The translations under genes were made by a program, and so were the position numbers. This document shows, piece after piece, positions 51,368-59,435 of a stretch of DNA of 64,000 nucleotides. Where the stretch lies: NCBI RefSeq assembly GCF_004320525.1, contig NZ_SIHX01000006.1:1-64000 (forward strand). The letters are read 5' to 3'. The notes under the pieces are model-generated. The model was not told where the DNA came from and ran no database searches. It saw nothing but the letters and a program-made list of their open reading frames with translations. The stretch is from Arthrobacter sp. S39 (GTDB lineage: Bacteria > Actinomycetota > Actinomycetes > Actinomycetales > Micrococcaceae). Every line of letters begins with the position of its first letter. Within the stretch, counting starts at the first letter, position 1.

Positions 51368-52432
51368 TTATTGGTCGCGGAACGAGATGAGCACCTTGCC
51401 GGACCGGGTGGGGTCCTTGGCAAGGTCGAAGGCCTTCAGTGCCTCCGATGACGGGAATTCGTGGGTGACCACCGGGTCCACATACAGCGAGCCGTCGGCC
51501 AGGGCAGTGAGCACGTCGTCGATCTCGCTGTTGAAGCGGAACGAACCGACGAGTTCGAGTTCCCGGGTGATGGCCAGCGAGATGGGGACGGGCTGGTCGC
51601 CGCTGGGCAGGAGGCCCACCATGACCACTTTGCCGCCGCGCATGGCGCCGCGGAGTGCTGAGGCCAGGCCGCGGTGGTTTCCGGAGGATTCCAGCACAAC
51701 GTCGGCCTGGACGGCTTCGATGGCCTCAGCGTCGGTGGCCAGGATGGTGCCCGTTGCCCCCACGGCCCGGGCAATCTTGAGGGGAGCTTCATGCATGTCG
51801 ACGGCGATGATTTCGGCCGCGCCGGCGCGTTTGGCCACTGCCACGATGAGGCTGCCGATCGGTCCGCTGCCGATCACCAGGACGCGCTTGCCGTTCAGGT
51901 CACCGGCCTGGGAGACGGCGTGCCAGGCGACGCTGGCGGGTTCGGCGAGGGCGGCTGCCCTTAGAGTCAGGCCTGCGGGGAGCGGGCGGAGCATCCTGGC
52001 GGGCAGGACGGAATACCGGCTGAAGGCGCCCTGGGTGTGCGGGACGCGGGCGGCGCTGCCCAGGTAGGTGCAGCCGGGGGAGAGATTGGGCCTGTCCGCG
52101 GGATAGCGGACGACGTCTCCGCCCGGTGTGGCGGGGTGGACGGCAACGTCGGTGCCTGCTGCCGGGCCGGAGCCGTCGGCGGCCGCCTGGACCACCGTGC
52201 CCACCACTTCGTGGCCCAGCACCAGCGGGGCACGCAGAATGGATTCACCGGCTGCGCCGTGGAGCCAGTAGTGCAGGTCGGAGCCGCAGATTCCGCCGTA
52301 GGCGATGTCCACCACCGCCTCGTGGGGTTCAGGTGCGGCGTGCTCGAAGGCTTCGATCCGGAGGTCGCCGACGCCGTGGACGACGACGGCCGGGCCCGTT
52401 ACCGGGTTGGTTGTTGTTGTTGTTGTTGCCAT
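51368..52432 (-). CDS. idnD: L-idonate 5-dehydrogenase-like zinc alcohol dehydrogenase lacking the structural zinc site
   Basis: A 354-residue medium-chain dehydrogenase. The catalytic zinc ligands in GGICGSDLHYW and VLGHEVVG and the cofactor motif VIGSGPIGSLIVAVAKRAG fit IdnD. The whole layout, including GSFRFNSEIDDVL, matches L-idonate 5-dehydrogenase, which oxidises L-idonate to 5-keto-D-gluconate. The structural zinc loop has lost its Cys residues: the segment after VHPAT reads PGGDVVRYPADRPNLSPGC. The N terminus carries a run of six or seven Thr encoded by ACA/ACC repeats. It begins one base after the idnO stop. Confidence 0.82.
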   Translation of the reverse strand: MATTTTTTNPVTGPAVVVHGVGDLRIEAFEHAAPEPHEAVVDIAYGGICGSDLHYWLHGAAGESILRAPLVLGHEVVGTVVQAAADGSGPAAGTDVAVHPATPGGDVVRYPADRPNLSPGCTYLGSAARVPHTQGAFSRYSVLPARMLRPLPAGLTLRAAALAEPASVAWHAVSQAGDLNGKRVLVIGSGPIGSLIVAVAKRAGAAEIIAVDMHEAPLKIARAVGATGTILATDAEAIEAVQADVVLESSGNHRGLASALRGAMRGGKVVMVGLLPSGDQPVPISLAITRELELVGSFRFNSEIDDVLTALADGSLYVDPVVTHEFPSSEALKAFDLAKDPTRSGKVLISFRDQ

Positions 52433-52433
52433 G

Positions 52434-53210
52434 TCAGACCACCACTGTCATTCCGCCGTCGATGAAGATTGTTTGTCCGTTCACGTAGTTGGACGCGTCC
52501 GAGGCGAGCCAGGTGACCGGCCCGGACAGGTCGTCCACGGTTCCCCAGCGGCCTGCAGGGGTCCTGCCGAGGATCCACGAGTTGAAGGCCTCGTCGTCGA
52601 CGAGGGGCTGGGTCATTTCGGTGTGGATGTAGCCGGGGGCGATGCCGTTGATCTGCAGCCCCTGGCCGGCCCATTCTGCGGTCATGGCACGGGTGAGGTT
52701 GCGCAGTCCGCCCTTCGCCGCGGTGTACGCGCCGATCGTGGGGCGGGCGAGGTCTGACTGGACGGAGCCGATGTTGATGATCTTGCCGCGCTGGCGCTCC
52801 AGCATCCGGCGGGCTGCTTCGCGGCCCACCAGGAAGGCACTGGTCAGGTCGGTGGCCAGCACCCTGTTCCAGTCGGCGACGTCGAGCTCCAGCAGGGGCA
52901 CCCGGTGCTGGATGCCGGCGTTGTTCACGAGGATGTCAAGCGGGCCGTAAGTGGCTTCGGCATGGGCAACTCCGGCGGCCACGGCGTCCTCGGCGGTGAT
53001 GTCGAAGGAGACGGCACCAACCTGGTCCTCACCGAAAATTCCGGCCAGCTCTTTCCTGGTGGCTTCCAGCCGGGCCGGGTCCAGGCCGTGGAGCACCACG
53101 GCGGCTCCGGCTCGGGCCAGGCCGCCGGCCAGGGCCTTCCCGATGCCCCGGCTTGATCCCGTGATCAGAGCTGTTCGCCCGGTGAGGTCAAAGGGTGATG
53201 GGTGGTCCAT
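52434..53210 (-). CDS. idnO: Gluconate 5-dehydrogenase-like SDR
   Basis: A 258-residue classical SDR with cofactor motif LITGSSRGIGKALAGGL, NNAGIQHRVPL, catalytic Ser in NIGSVQSDLARPTI, the Tyr-Lys in GAYTAAKGG and the C-terminal NGIAPGYIHTEMT. These blocks are very close to 5-keto-D-gluconate 5-reductases (IdnO), which reduce 5-ketogluconate to D-gluconate. It is first in an operon with idnD and two small genes. The predicted product, gluconate, is the substrate of the gntK gene in the same regulon. Confidence 0.85.
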   Translation of the reverse strand: MDHPSPFDLTGRTALITGSSRGIGKALAGGLARAGAAVVLHGLDPARLEATRKELAGIFGEDQVGAVSFDITAEDAVAAGVAHAEATYGPLDILVNNAGIQHRVPLLELDVADWNRVLATDLTSAFLVGREAARRMLERQRGKIINIGSVQSDLARPTIGAYTAAKGGLRNLTRAMTAEWAGQGLQINGIAPGYIHTEMTQPLVDDEAFNSWILGRTPAGRWGTVDDLSGPVTWLASDASNYVNGQTIFIDGGMTVVV

Positions 53211-53270
53211 GGAGGGTGCCTCTTCTCGACGTTCTCTTGGCTGTCATCTGTGTGCTTCAGCGCCTCTTTG

Positions 53271-53312
53271 AGCCTACGTCTGGGCATGCACAGAGTCAAG
53301 AACTATTTCTCA
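53271..53312 (-). promoter_or_regulatory. Promoter/operator of the idnO-idnD operon
   Basis: On the minus strand TTGACT (53299-53294), 17 bp, TAGGCT (53276-53271) form the promoter. A diverged operator, TGAGAAATAGTTCTTG on that strand (53312-53297), overlaps the -35 rather than the -10, unlike the other regulon sites. Further half-sites (CTTCTCGC) lie just upstream. Confidence 0.6.
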
Positions 53313-53345
53313 TTTGCGAGAAGATTATTGTTTTTTCCGGATTGG

Positions 53346-53492
53346 TTATAAGGGGAGGGGCCTGTTCTCAACAGCGCTTTTCATCACGAGCGTGGAGCTC
53401 AGGCGCTGGACGCCGGGGAGGGTGGATATGCGTTCTCGCAGGCAGCGAAGATGCCTCTGGGCACCTCGTTCCGGGCGCAGGCGCACCTTTGC
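53346..53492 (-). pseudogene. Remnant of an Lrp/AsnC-type regulator C terminus
   Basis: The minus-strand frame ending at 53346 translates to about 49 residues containing ISTLPGVQRLSSTLVMKSAV and a terminal ENRPLPL. This resembles the last strands and helix of the Lrp/AsnC ligand-binding (RAM) domain. Upstream the frame merges into the neighbouring dehydrogenase and no helix-turn-helix is present, so only a degraded 3' fragment is left. It occupies most of the 53211-53508 interval not used by the idnO promoter. The assignment rests on a short match. Confidence 0.45.
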
Positions 53493-53508
53493 GGTGTGCT
53501 GAGCGGGG

Positions 53509-54423
53509 CTACCCGGCGTCCGTAGAAGCCGTGCTGCGGTGAGCAAGTGTCCGCAGGATTCCGGTGTGGTCGAGGGCGCCGTCGCCACTTGCGACCATTG
53601 CCTCGAACAGACCCGCGACCGTTTTGCTCAGGGGCAGCTCCAGATGTGCTGTGGCTGCTTCGCCCAGCACAAAGTTAAGGTCCTTGAGCTGGTTCTGGGC
53701 ACTGCCGCCACCGGTGAAGTCCTCGTCGATCCATCGGTGCCCTTTTTGGCGCAGGATCTCGGAGTCAGCCAGCCCGCCTCGGAGTAGTTCCAGCATTACC
53801 GATGTATCAAGTCCTCCGCCGCGTGCCAGGAGCATGGCCTCGGAAATTGCTGTGATCGTGCCGGCGACGACGATCTGGTTGCAGGCCTTGGCGAGTGCGC
53901 CAGATCCTCCCGGTCCCATGTGGCGGATGGTGCTTCCGATGTACTGGAAGGCCGCGGCGGCTGCGTTTAGTGCGTCCTTGTCACCGCCCACCATGATGCT
54001 CAGGGTGCCGTTTTCTGCTCCTACCGTGCCGCCGCTGACGGGTGCGTCCAGGACGCTGACGCCGTGGTCTCGGAGCAGGCGTTCCCCAAAGGCCGCCACT
54101 CCACCGGGCGAAACGGTCCCGTGCACCACGAGGATGGGCCGGGCGATGCCCTTGGCGGCCCATCCTGCCAACAGTCCGTCTTCTCCTGGCAGCAGCGACT
54201 CAACGTGGCTGAGGTCCGGCAAAACGGTGAGAACGATGTCCGCTGCGGCTTCAAAGGGTGAGCGGGCAACGCCGGCACCCAGATTCGCGAGAGCTTCAGA
54301 CTTCGAAGACGTCCGGTTCCAGACGGTCAGTCGGCCGTAGCCAGCGAGGAGTCGGCGGGCCATGGGTTCACCCATCGGGCCAAGCCCCATGAGGGCAAGC
54401 GCGGATCGGTCGGATTCCATCAT
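53509..54423 (-). CDS. NAD-dependent beta-hydroxyacid dehydrogenase (3-hydroxyisobutyrate dehydrogenase/LtnD-like)
   Basis: A 304-residue protein with NAD-binding LMGLGPMGEPMARRLL, the substrate motif DAPVSGGTVGAENG and the catalytic Lys in SGALAKACNQ. The family includes 3-hydroxyisobutyrate, tartronate semialdehyde, L-threonate and D-glycerate-type dehydrogenases. The ATG at 54423 follows AAGGA by five bases; an ATG at 54480 is in frame without a ribosome site. Its upstream region carries an operator-like sequence matching that of the neighbouring LacI system, so it probably belongs to that sugar-acid pathway. Confidence 0.82.
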   Translation of the reverse strand: MMESDRSALALMGLGPMGEPMARRLLAGYGRLTVWNRTSSKSEALANLGAGVARSPFEAAADIVLTVLPDLSHVESLLPGEDGLLAGWAAKGIARPILVVHGTVSPGGVAAFGERLLRDHGVSVLDAPVSGGTVGAENGTLSIMVGGDKDALNAAAAAFQYIGSTIRHMGPGGSGALAKACNQIVVAGTITAISEAMLLARGGGLDTSVMLELLRGGLADSEILRQKGHRWIDEDFTGGGSAQNQLKDLNFVLGEAATAHLELPLSKTVAGLFEAMVASGDGALDHTGILRTLAHRSTASTDAG

Positions 54424-54496
54424 GGGGTCCTTAGGGTTGCGTTCAGTGAGTCGTTCGACGGCGTCGTCGGGCTCCATCATGATGACTGCAGTACAG

Positions 54497-54514
54497 AATG
54501 GAACCGGTACACTT
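54497..54514. promoter_or_regulatory. LacI operator-like site before the dehydrogenase gene
   Basis: AATGGAACCGGTACACTT resembles the minus-strand reading of the operator at 55666-55685 (AAGTGGAACCGGTTACACTT) but lacks one T in the centre. It lies about 75 bp before the ATG at 54423. Confidence 0.45.
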
Positions 54515-54552
54515 TTGTACCATACTCCTCAGGGGTGTGTGAACCCGATGGG

Positions 54553-55581
54553 CTACTTCGCCAGCTGCAGCCGCGCCACGCTGGAGCGCTCGACAAGTTC
54601 GGCGGAGACCCGTATGACGGTCGCGTTGCCCGGGGCCCGCCCCGAGGTGTTCGCCAAAGCCAGTTGCACCGAGTGCCGGGCCAGCAGATCTATCGGTTGG
54701 CGAACAATGGTCAGGGGCGGGGTCATGAGTTCGGTCCAGGGTGAATCTTCGAACACGATCACAGACATGGCTCCCGGTATTGCGATCCCGGCATGGGAAA
54801 GGCGCTTCAGGACCTCCGTTACCTGCGCCGTATTCGCCACAACCAGGGCGGTCGGGGGATCCTCAAGGTTGAGCAAGGCGGATGCCGCGTCCCCGCCTGC
54901 CGCGCCGCGAAAGGCAGCGGAACGGATGAGGAGCTCGTCCTGCTCCAGTCCGGCAGCTTCCAGGGCTTCCCGGTAACCGGCGATCCTGTCCCGCCCGGTC
55001 GTGGACGTCGCCGGGCCGGAGATGATGCCGATGCGGCGGTGGCCGTGCGCCGCGAGCAGCGCCGTAGCCGACCGCCCCGATTCGAAGTTGTCGATGCTGA
55101 CAACATCGACCTCGGGGAGCGTGGGGATGGAGCGGTCAACGAAGACCACGTCGGTGCCGAGCGCCTGAAGCTTTTTCCAGATCTCCTGATTGTTGCCGGT
55201 CGGGGTCGCGATGATCCCGCTGACCCTGCGTTCGATGAGCGTCGCCAGTCGCTCGGCTTCCAGGTGGTCGTCCTCCTGCGTCGTCATCAGGAGCACCTGA
55301 ATGCCGCGCGCATGAGCCTCCTGCACGACCCGATCAGCCAGGCGGGCAAAGAAGGGGTTGGAGACGTCAGCCAACAGCAAACCCAGGGTGGTGGGTGGAC
55401 CGAATTTCAGCTCCCTTGCCGCAGTTCGGGGATGGTAGCCAAGGCTCTGCATGACCTCATTCACCCTGGTCCGCGTGGCGGCTGCGACCGGGCCAGACCC
55501 CGGGTTGAGCACCCGGGAGACGACCGCCACGGACACGCCGGCAGCCTGCGCGACATCACGGATAGTCGGTTGTTTCTGCAC
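54553..55581 (-). CDS. LacI family regulator of the SAF-oxidoreductase importer operon
   Basis: A 342-residue LacI/GalR protein with helix-turn-helix TIRDVAQAAGVSVAVVSRV, hinge YHPRTAARELK and effector domain. The GTG at 55581 follows GAGGAG by five bases; an ATG at 55596 is in frame but overlaps the ribosome site. It is divergent from the importer operon, and the 250-bp gap has a nearly perfect 20-bp palindrome. It likely controls both sides of the gap. Confidence 0.9.
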   Translation of the reverse strand: MQKQPTIRDVAQAAGVSVAVVSRVLNPGSGPVAAATRTRVNEVMQSLGYHPRTAARELKFGPPTTLGLLLADVSNPFFARLADRVVQEAHARGIQVLLMTTQEDDHLEAERLATLIERRVSGIIATPTGNNQEIWKKLQALGTDVVFVDRSIPTLPEVDVVSIDNFESGRSATALLAAHGHRRIGIISGPATSTTGRDRIAGYREALEAAGLEQDELLIRSAAFRGAAGGDAASALLNLEDPPTALVVANTAQVTEVLKRLSHAGIAIPGAMSVIVFEDSPWTELMTPPLTIVRQPIDLLARHSVQLALANTSGRAPGNATVIRVSAELVERSSVARLQLAK

Positions 55582-55636
55582 GCCTACTCCTCGCATGGCA
55601 CTTTCGGGACATTTGCAACTTTTTTCAGCCTAGGGC

Positions 55637-55685
55637 TTGACCTGAGCCCAACCCCTATGACATAAAAGTGTAACCGGTTCCACTT
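55637..55685 (+). promoter_or_regulatory. Promoter region and LacI operator of the SAF-oxidoreductase operon
   Basis: AAGTGTAACCGGTTCCACTT (55666-55685) is a palindrome with 18 of 20 symmetric positions centred on ACCGGT. A possible promoter, TTGACC (55637-55642) and CATAAA (55661-55666), ends at its edge. The rest of the leader to 55834 shows only the ribosome site GAAAGG. Confidence 0.65.
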
Positions 55686-55834
55686 CGTTTACCCACCCAG
55701 GTATCTCGGTAGTCTTTAGCCTCAATGCAGAGCGGCTGAGTCTTGGAAGCGAAGTGCCCCCTAAACCCTGCGGCCTGAGCCCCACAACAGCTCGCATCCA
55801 TTCCGGAACAGCGCCGTATCCACGAAAGGTAACC

Positions 55835-57187
55835 ATGAATCTGCACAAACTCCTGACCCAACGCGAGGCCGACGGAAAGCCCATCCGGGTGGGACTGATC
55901 GGCGCAGGCCGTTATGGCACGATGTACCTGGCACAGGCGCGGAACATCCCCGGCATCCACGTCGTCGCCATCGCAGACATCAACCTCAAGCGCGCTGAAG
56001 GTGCTTTCGATCTCGTTGGATGGCCCAAAGACCAGATCGCCTCCGACATAGCAGCCGCTCTGAGGGACCGGTCCACTGCGATCGTGGCCAATGCTGACGA
56101 GCTTTTCGACGTCGACATCGACATCATCGTGGAGGCCACCGGTAACCCCATCGTTGGTGTCAAGCACGCGCTGCGTGCCATTGAAACGAAAAAGCACATC
56201 ATCATGGTCACTGTTGAAGCCGACGCGTTGGCAGGGCCAGCCCTTGCGAAGCGGGCAGAAGCAGCCGGGGTTGTCTACTCGATGGCGTACGGCGACCAGC
56301 CGGCCCTCATCATGGAACTTGTCGACTGGGCCCGCACCAGTGGATTCGACGTCGTCTGCGCCGGCAAGGGCGCCAAATTCCTTGAGCACTATCACGAGAT
56401 GAACCCGGACAACGTCTGGGAGAACTGGGAATTTTCCAAGGAGCTCACTGACTCCGGGCAGCTGAACCCCAACATGCACACCTCCTTCCGGGACGGCACC
56501 AAGGCCGCCATCGAGATGGCTGCCGTCGCCAACGGGGCGGGGCTGGTCCCTTCTGACACCGGGCTGACGTTCACGCCGGGAGACGTTGAGGAAATCGCCT
56601 CAATCTGCCGCCCCGCCGACGTCGGAGGAGCCCTCGCGCACGAAGGGACTGTCGACGTCATGTCCAGTGTTAACCGCGACGGCACCTGGATCCCCCACAA
56701 CACCCAGGAAGGCGTGTTCGTCGTCGTGAAAGCCACGAACGAGTACGTCTCCGGCTGCTTCAACGAATACCCTTGGCATCCGGACCCCACCGGGCAGTAC
56801 GCCGCGCTCTACCGCCCCTACCACTACGTCGGCCTGGAGCTGAACGTGTCCATTGCCAATGCCGTCCTCCGCGGGATCCCTACGGGTTCGCCTGTCGGGT
56901 TCTTCGGTGACGTTGTCGCCACGGCCAAGAAAGACCTGAAAGCCGGTGAATTCCTTGACGGCGAGGGGGGCTATACCGTGTGGGGCCAACTCGTGTCCGC
57001 GAAGCACTCCGTCACTACCGGTGCGCTGCCTGTCGCCCTGGCCCACCACGTGGAACTGCTCAGTGACGTGGCCAAGGGCGCGATCGTCCGCTGGGACGAC
57101 GTCATCATGGACGACTCACTCGCCCAGGCCCTCGAACTGCGCCGCGAGACTGAGGCCCTGGCTCTTGAGGCGGTTCCGGCCCCATGA
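55835..57187 (+). CDS. NAD(P)-binding oxidoreductase with C-terminal SAF domain
   Basis: A 450-residue protein. The N-terminal Rossmann domain has GLIGAGRYGTMYLAQA and resembles homoserine-dehydrogenase/Gfo-Idh-type folds (IIVEATGNPIVGVKHAL). A central catalytic domain contains GKGAKFLEHYHEMNPDNVW. The C terminus (about 370-450) looks like a SAF domain (LKAGEFLDGEGGYTVWGQLV). Such proteins occur in catabolism of unusual sugars and sugar acids but I cannot name the reaction. The ATG at 55835 follows GAAAGG. Its stop overlaps the binding-protein start (ATGA). Confidence 0.75.
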   Translation: MNLHKLLTQREADGKPIRVGLIGAGRYGTMYLAQARNIPGIHVVAIADINLKRAEGAFDLVGWPKDQIASDIAAALRDRSTAIVANADELFDVDIDIIVEATGNPIVGVKHALRAIETKKHIIMVTVEADALAGPALAKRAEAAGVVYSMAYGDQPALIMELVDWARTSGFDVVCAGKGAKFLEHYHEMNPDNVWENWEFSKELTDSGQLNPNMHTSFRDGTKAAIEMAAVANGAGLVPSDTGLTFTPGDVEEIASICRPADVGGALAHEGTVDVMSSVNRDGTWIPHNTQEGVFVVVKATNEYVSGCFNEYPWHPDPTGQYAALYRPYHYVGLELNVSIANAVLRGIPTGSPVGFFGDVVATAKKDLKAGEFLDGEGGYTVWGQLVSAKHSVTTGALPVALAHHVELLSDVAKGAIVRWDDVIMDDSLAQALELRRETEALALEAVPAP

Positions 57188-58458
57188 TCGACCGGCGCTC
57201 ATTCCTCGGGGCGGCAGGGGCCACAGCCGCAGGCCTGCTGCTGGCAGGATGCGGGGCTGCCCCTGCCCTTGATCCGAACAGGCCCGCTGCGGCCGGCGGC
57301 ACCCTGAAATTCGGCAGCTGGCAGTGGCTTGAGCCCGGCCGGGGCGAAGCGATGTGGCAGGCGATCCAGGCGTACACAAAGGCGAACCCGTCCGCCACCC
57401 TGGCCCAGAGCACGACGCCGTTCCTCTCCTTCGCCGACAAGCTCAACACCGAACTGGGCGGCAAGGGAGGCCCGGACATCTTTGTGGTCCAGGACGTCAA
57501 CTTCTACCCGCTCGCCGACGCCGGGATCCTGGCTCCGCTGACGTCGGTCATCGAAGCGCACAAGGGCAATCCCTTTAACCACACCAACGAGTCCGGCCTC
57601 GTCAACGGGGTGCAGTACGGAATCACGTGGGAGCGCCTGAACTGGAACTTCTTCTGGAACCGCCAGATTCTGGAGAAAGCGGACGTGGCTCCGCCCACCA
57701 ACGTCGAGGGACTGATTGCTGCAGCCTCGCAGATCCGCTCGGCCACCGGCCTGGACGGATTTGGCGTCCGGCACCAGATGACGGAATTCGATTCCTGGTT
57801 CATGGACTTCGATGTCTGGACCTACGGTTTCGGCGGTTCCTGGTCCGACGGGTCCCGGCCCACCATCGACTCGGCCGAGAACATCGCCGGCGTCGAGGCG
57901 TTCGGGGAAATCTACCGCTCTGGGGCGATGCCCATCGGCGACGACGCCTCGACCATGCGCACCAAGTTCCGCGAGGGACGCCTCGGCATGATGATCGATG
58001 TGTCATCAACCGTGGCAGGCATCCTCCGGTCATCCAAGGCGCTGACCTCCGCTGACATCGGCTTCGCCGACCGGATCCCGCTGCCCAAGCCCTCCGCCCA
58101 CCAGGAAATTGTGCTGGCGGTCAACGGGTACGGCAAAAACAAGAATCTCGCCGTCGACTTCGTCGGCTGGGTCGGCTCCGACGAGGGCCAGGCCGCCCTC
58201 CGGGCGGCCATGGGACCATCAACCCTCGCCACCAACGTGCCTCTGGCACCCGACTACGCCGCGGCCAACCCTTGGGCGAAGGCCTTCATCGACCTCGCGG
58301 AAGAATCCAGGAGCCCGCTCATCAAGGGCTTTGAGCCGCAGACCAAGGCCATCATGCGGGAAGTCATGACCCAGGTGGAACGCTACCTGGTCGACGGCGG
58401 CGACGCCGCAACGGCACTATCCACCGCGCAGAAACAAGTAACTCAGCTACTTGGCTGA
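57184..58458 (+). CDS. ABC importer substrate-binding lipoprotein (SAF-oxidoreductase operon)
   Basis: A 424-residue family-1 solute-binding protein. The N terminus MIDRRSFLGAAGATAAG has a twin-arginine motif, and the lipobox LLAGCG follows, so it is probably a Tat lipoprotein. It starts inside the preceding stop (ATGA). Unlike the other importers here it comes second in its operon, after a catabolic enzyme. Its ligand is unknown. Confidence 0.9.
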   Translation: MIDRRSFLGAAGATAAGLLLAGCGAAPALDPNRPAAAGGTLKFGSWQWLEPGRGEAMWQAIQAYTKANPSATLAQSTTPFLSFADKLNTELGGKGGPDIFVVQDVNFYPLADAGILAPLTSVIEAHKGNPFNHTNESGLVNGVQYGITWERLNWNFFWNRQILEKADVAPPTNVEGLIAAASQIRSATGLDGFGVRHQMTEFDSWFMDFDVWTYGFGGSWSDGSRPTIDSAENIAGVEAFGEIYRSGAMPIGDDASTMRTKFREGRLGMMIDVSSTVAGILRSSKALTSADIGFADRIPLPKPSAHQEIVLAVNGYGKNKNLAVDFVGWVGSDEGQAALRAAMGPSTLATNVPLAPDYAAANPWAKAFIDLAEESRSPLIKGFEPQTKAIMREVMTQVERYLVDGGDAATALSTAQKQVTQLLG

Positions 58459-58484
58459 GCCCACCTAGGCAAAGGATCAGGGCA

Positions 58485-59432
58485 ATGTCGCTCCGAACTT
58501 CCATCTCCCCACCCACCGGGGTGCAGGACCAGATACAGGATGCCCCGTCCCGGCATCACATGTGGCAACGAATCTCCCCCTACATCTACGTTGGCCCGGC
58601 CGTAATCTACCTGATCGTCTTTATGATCATTCCGGTGGTTCAGGGCATCCAGCTCAGCTTCACCAAAACGCCCCTCGTCAAGCCCGACGGCGGAACGGGC
58701 GTGGGGCTGGAGAACTACTCCCGCCTGCTCAGCAGCCCGCAGTTCTACAACTCCCTCGGCGCCACCATCCTGTACACGGCGGCAACGGTACTCTTCGCCG
58801 TCCTCGTCGGCGCAGGAGCAGCGTTGCTCCTGAACCAGTCCTTCAAGGGCCGGACCATCGTCCGGGCAGTCATCACCTTCCCGTGGGCCGTGCCTACCGT
58901 TGCGACCGCCTTGATCTTCAGCTGGATCTTCAACCGCTCCGACGGCGTCCTCAACGAAGTAGTGGGCGTCCTCGGCGTCGGGCAGCAGGGCTGGCTGGTC
59001 GATCCGAAGTTCGGCATGGCCGCAGTGGTGCTGACCTCCGTCTGGAAGGTCATGCCACTCGTCATGCTCGTGGTTCTTGCCTCACTGCAGTCAATCCCGA
59101 GCGAGCTGTACGAGGCCACCCGCATGGACGGGGCAGGCGCACTGGAAACCTTCAAAGCCGTCACCTGGCCGCACATTGCCCCTACCGTCAGGGTGGTCAC
59201 CCTTCTCATGACCATCTGGTCCATCCGGCGCTTCGAGATCATTTACCTGCTGACCGGCGGTGGCCCGGTGGACAGCACCAACACCCTTGTGGTCAACGTG
59301 TACCGGCAGGCTTTCAGCAACCAGGAACTGGGCAGGGCCGCAGCAATCGGCGCCCTCGGCCTTGTCCTGTCGCTGCTGGTCACCGTCGTTTACTTCATGA
59401 TCGAACGGCGCAACGCCGTCAAGGAGGCGTAG
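58485..59432 (+). CDS. ABC importer permease, MalF/UgpA type
   Basis: A 315-residue membrane protein with six predicted helices and the EAA loop YEATRMDGAGALETFKAV (Thr replaces the second Ala). It starts 26 bp after the binding-protein gene, with AAAGGA upstream. It pairs with the next permease and the ATPase encoded three genes on. Confidence 0.9.
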   Translation: MSLRTSISPPTGVQDQIQDAPSRHHMWQRISPYIYVGPAVIYLIVFMIIPVVQGIQLSFTKTPLVKPDGGTGVGLENYSRLLSSPQFYNSLGATILYTAATVLFAVLVGAGAALLLNQSFKGRTIVRAVITFPWAVPTVATALIFSWIFNRSDGVLNEVVGVLGVGQQGWLVDPKFGMAAVVLTSVWKVMPLVMLVVLASLQSIPSELYEATRMDGAGALETFKAVTWPHIAPTVRVVTLLMTIWSIRRFEIIYLLTGGGPVDSTNTLVVNVYRQAFSNQELGRAAAIGALGLVLSLLVTVVYFMIERRNAVKEA

Positions 59433-59435
59433 AAA

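Noticed and set aside
52409..52432. GTT/ACA triplet repeat at the idnD start as a phase-variation tract
   Set aside because: Triplet changes keep the frame and only alter the length of a Thr run, so no on/off switch would result.
53195..53542. Plus-strand frame of 115 codons in the idnO-dehydrogenase gap
   Set aside because: It crosses the idnO promoter and lacks a ribosome site and motifs; the minus-strand Lrp-like remnant explains the region better.
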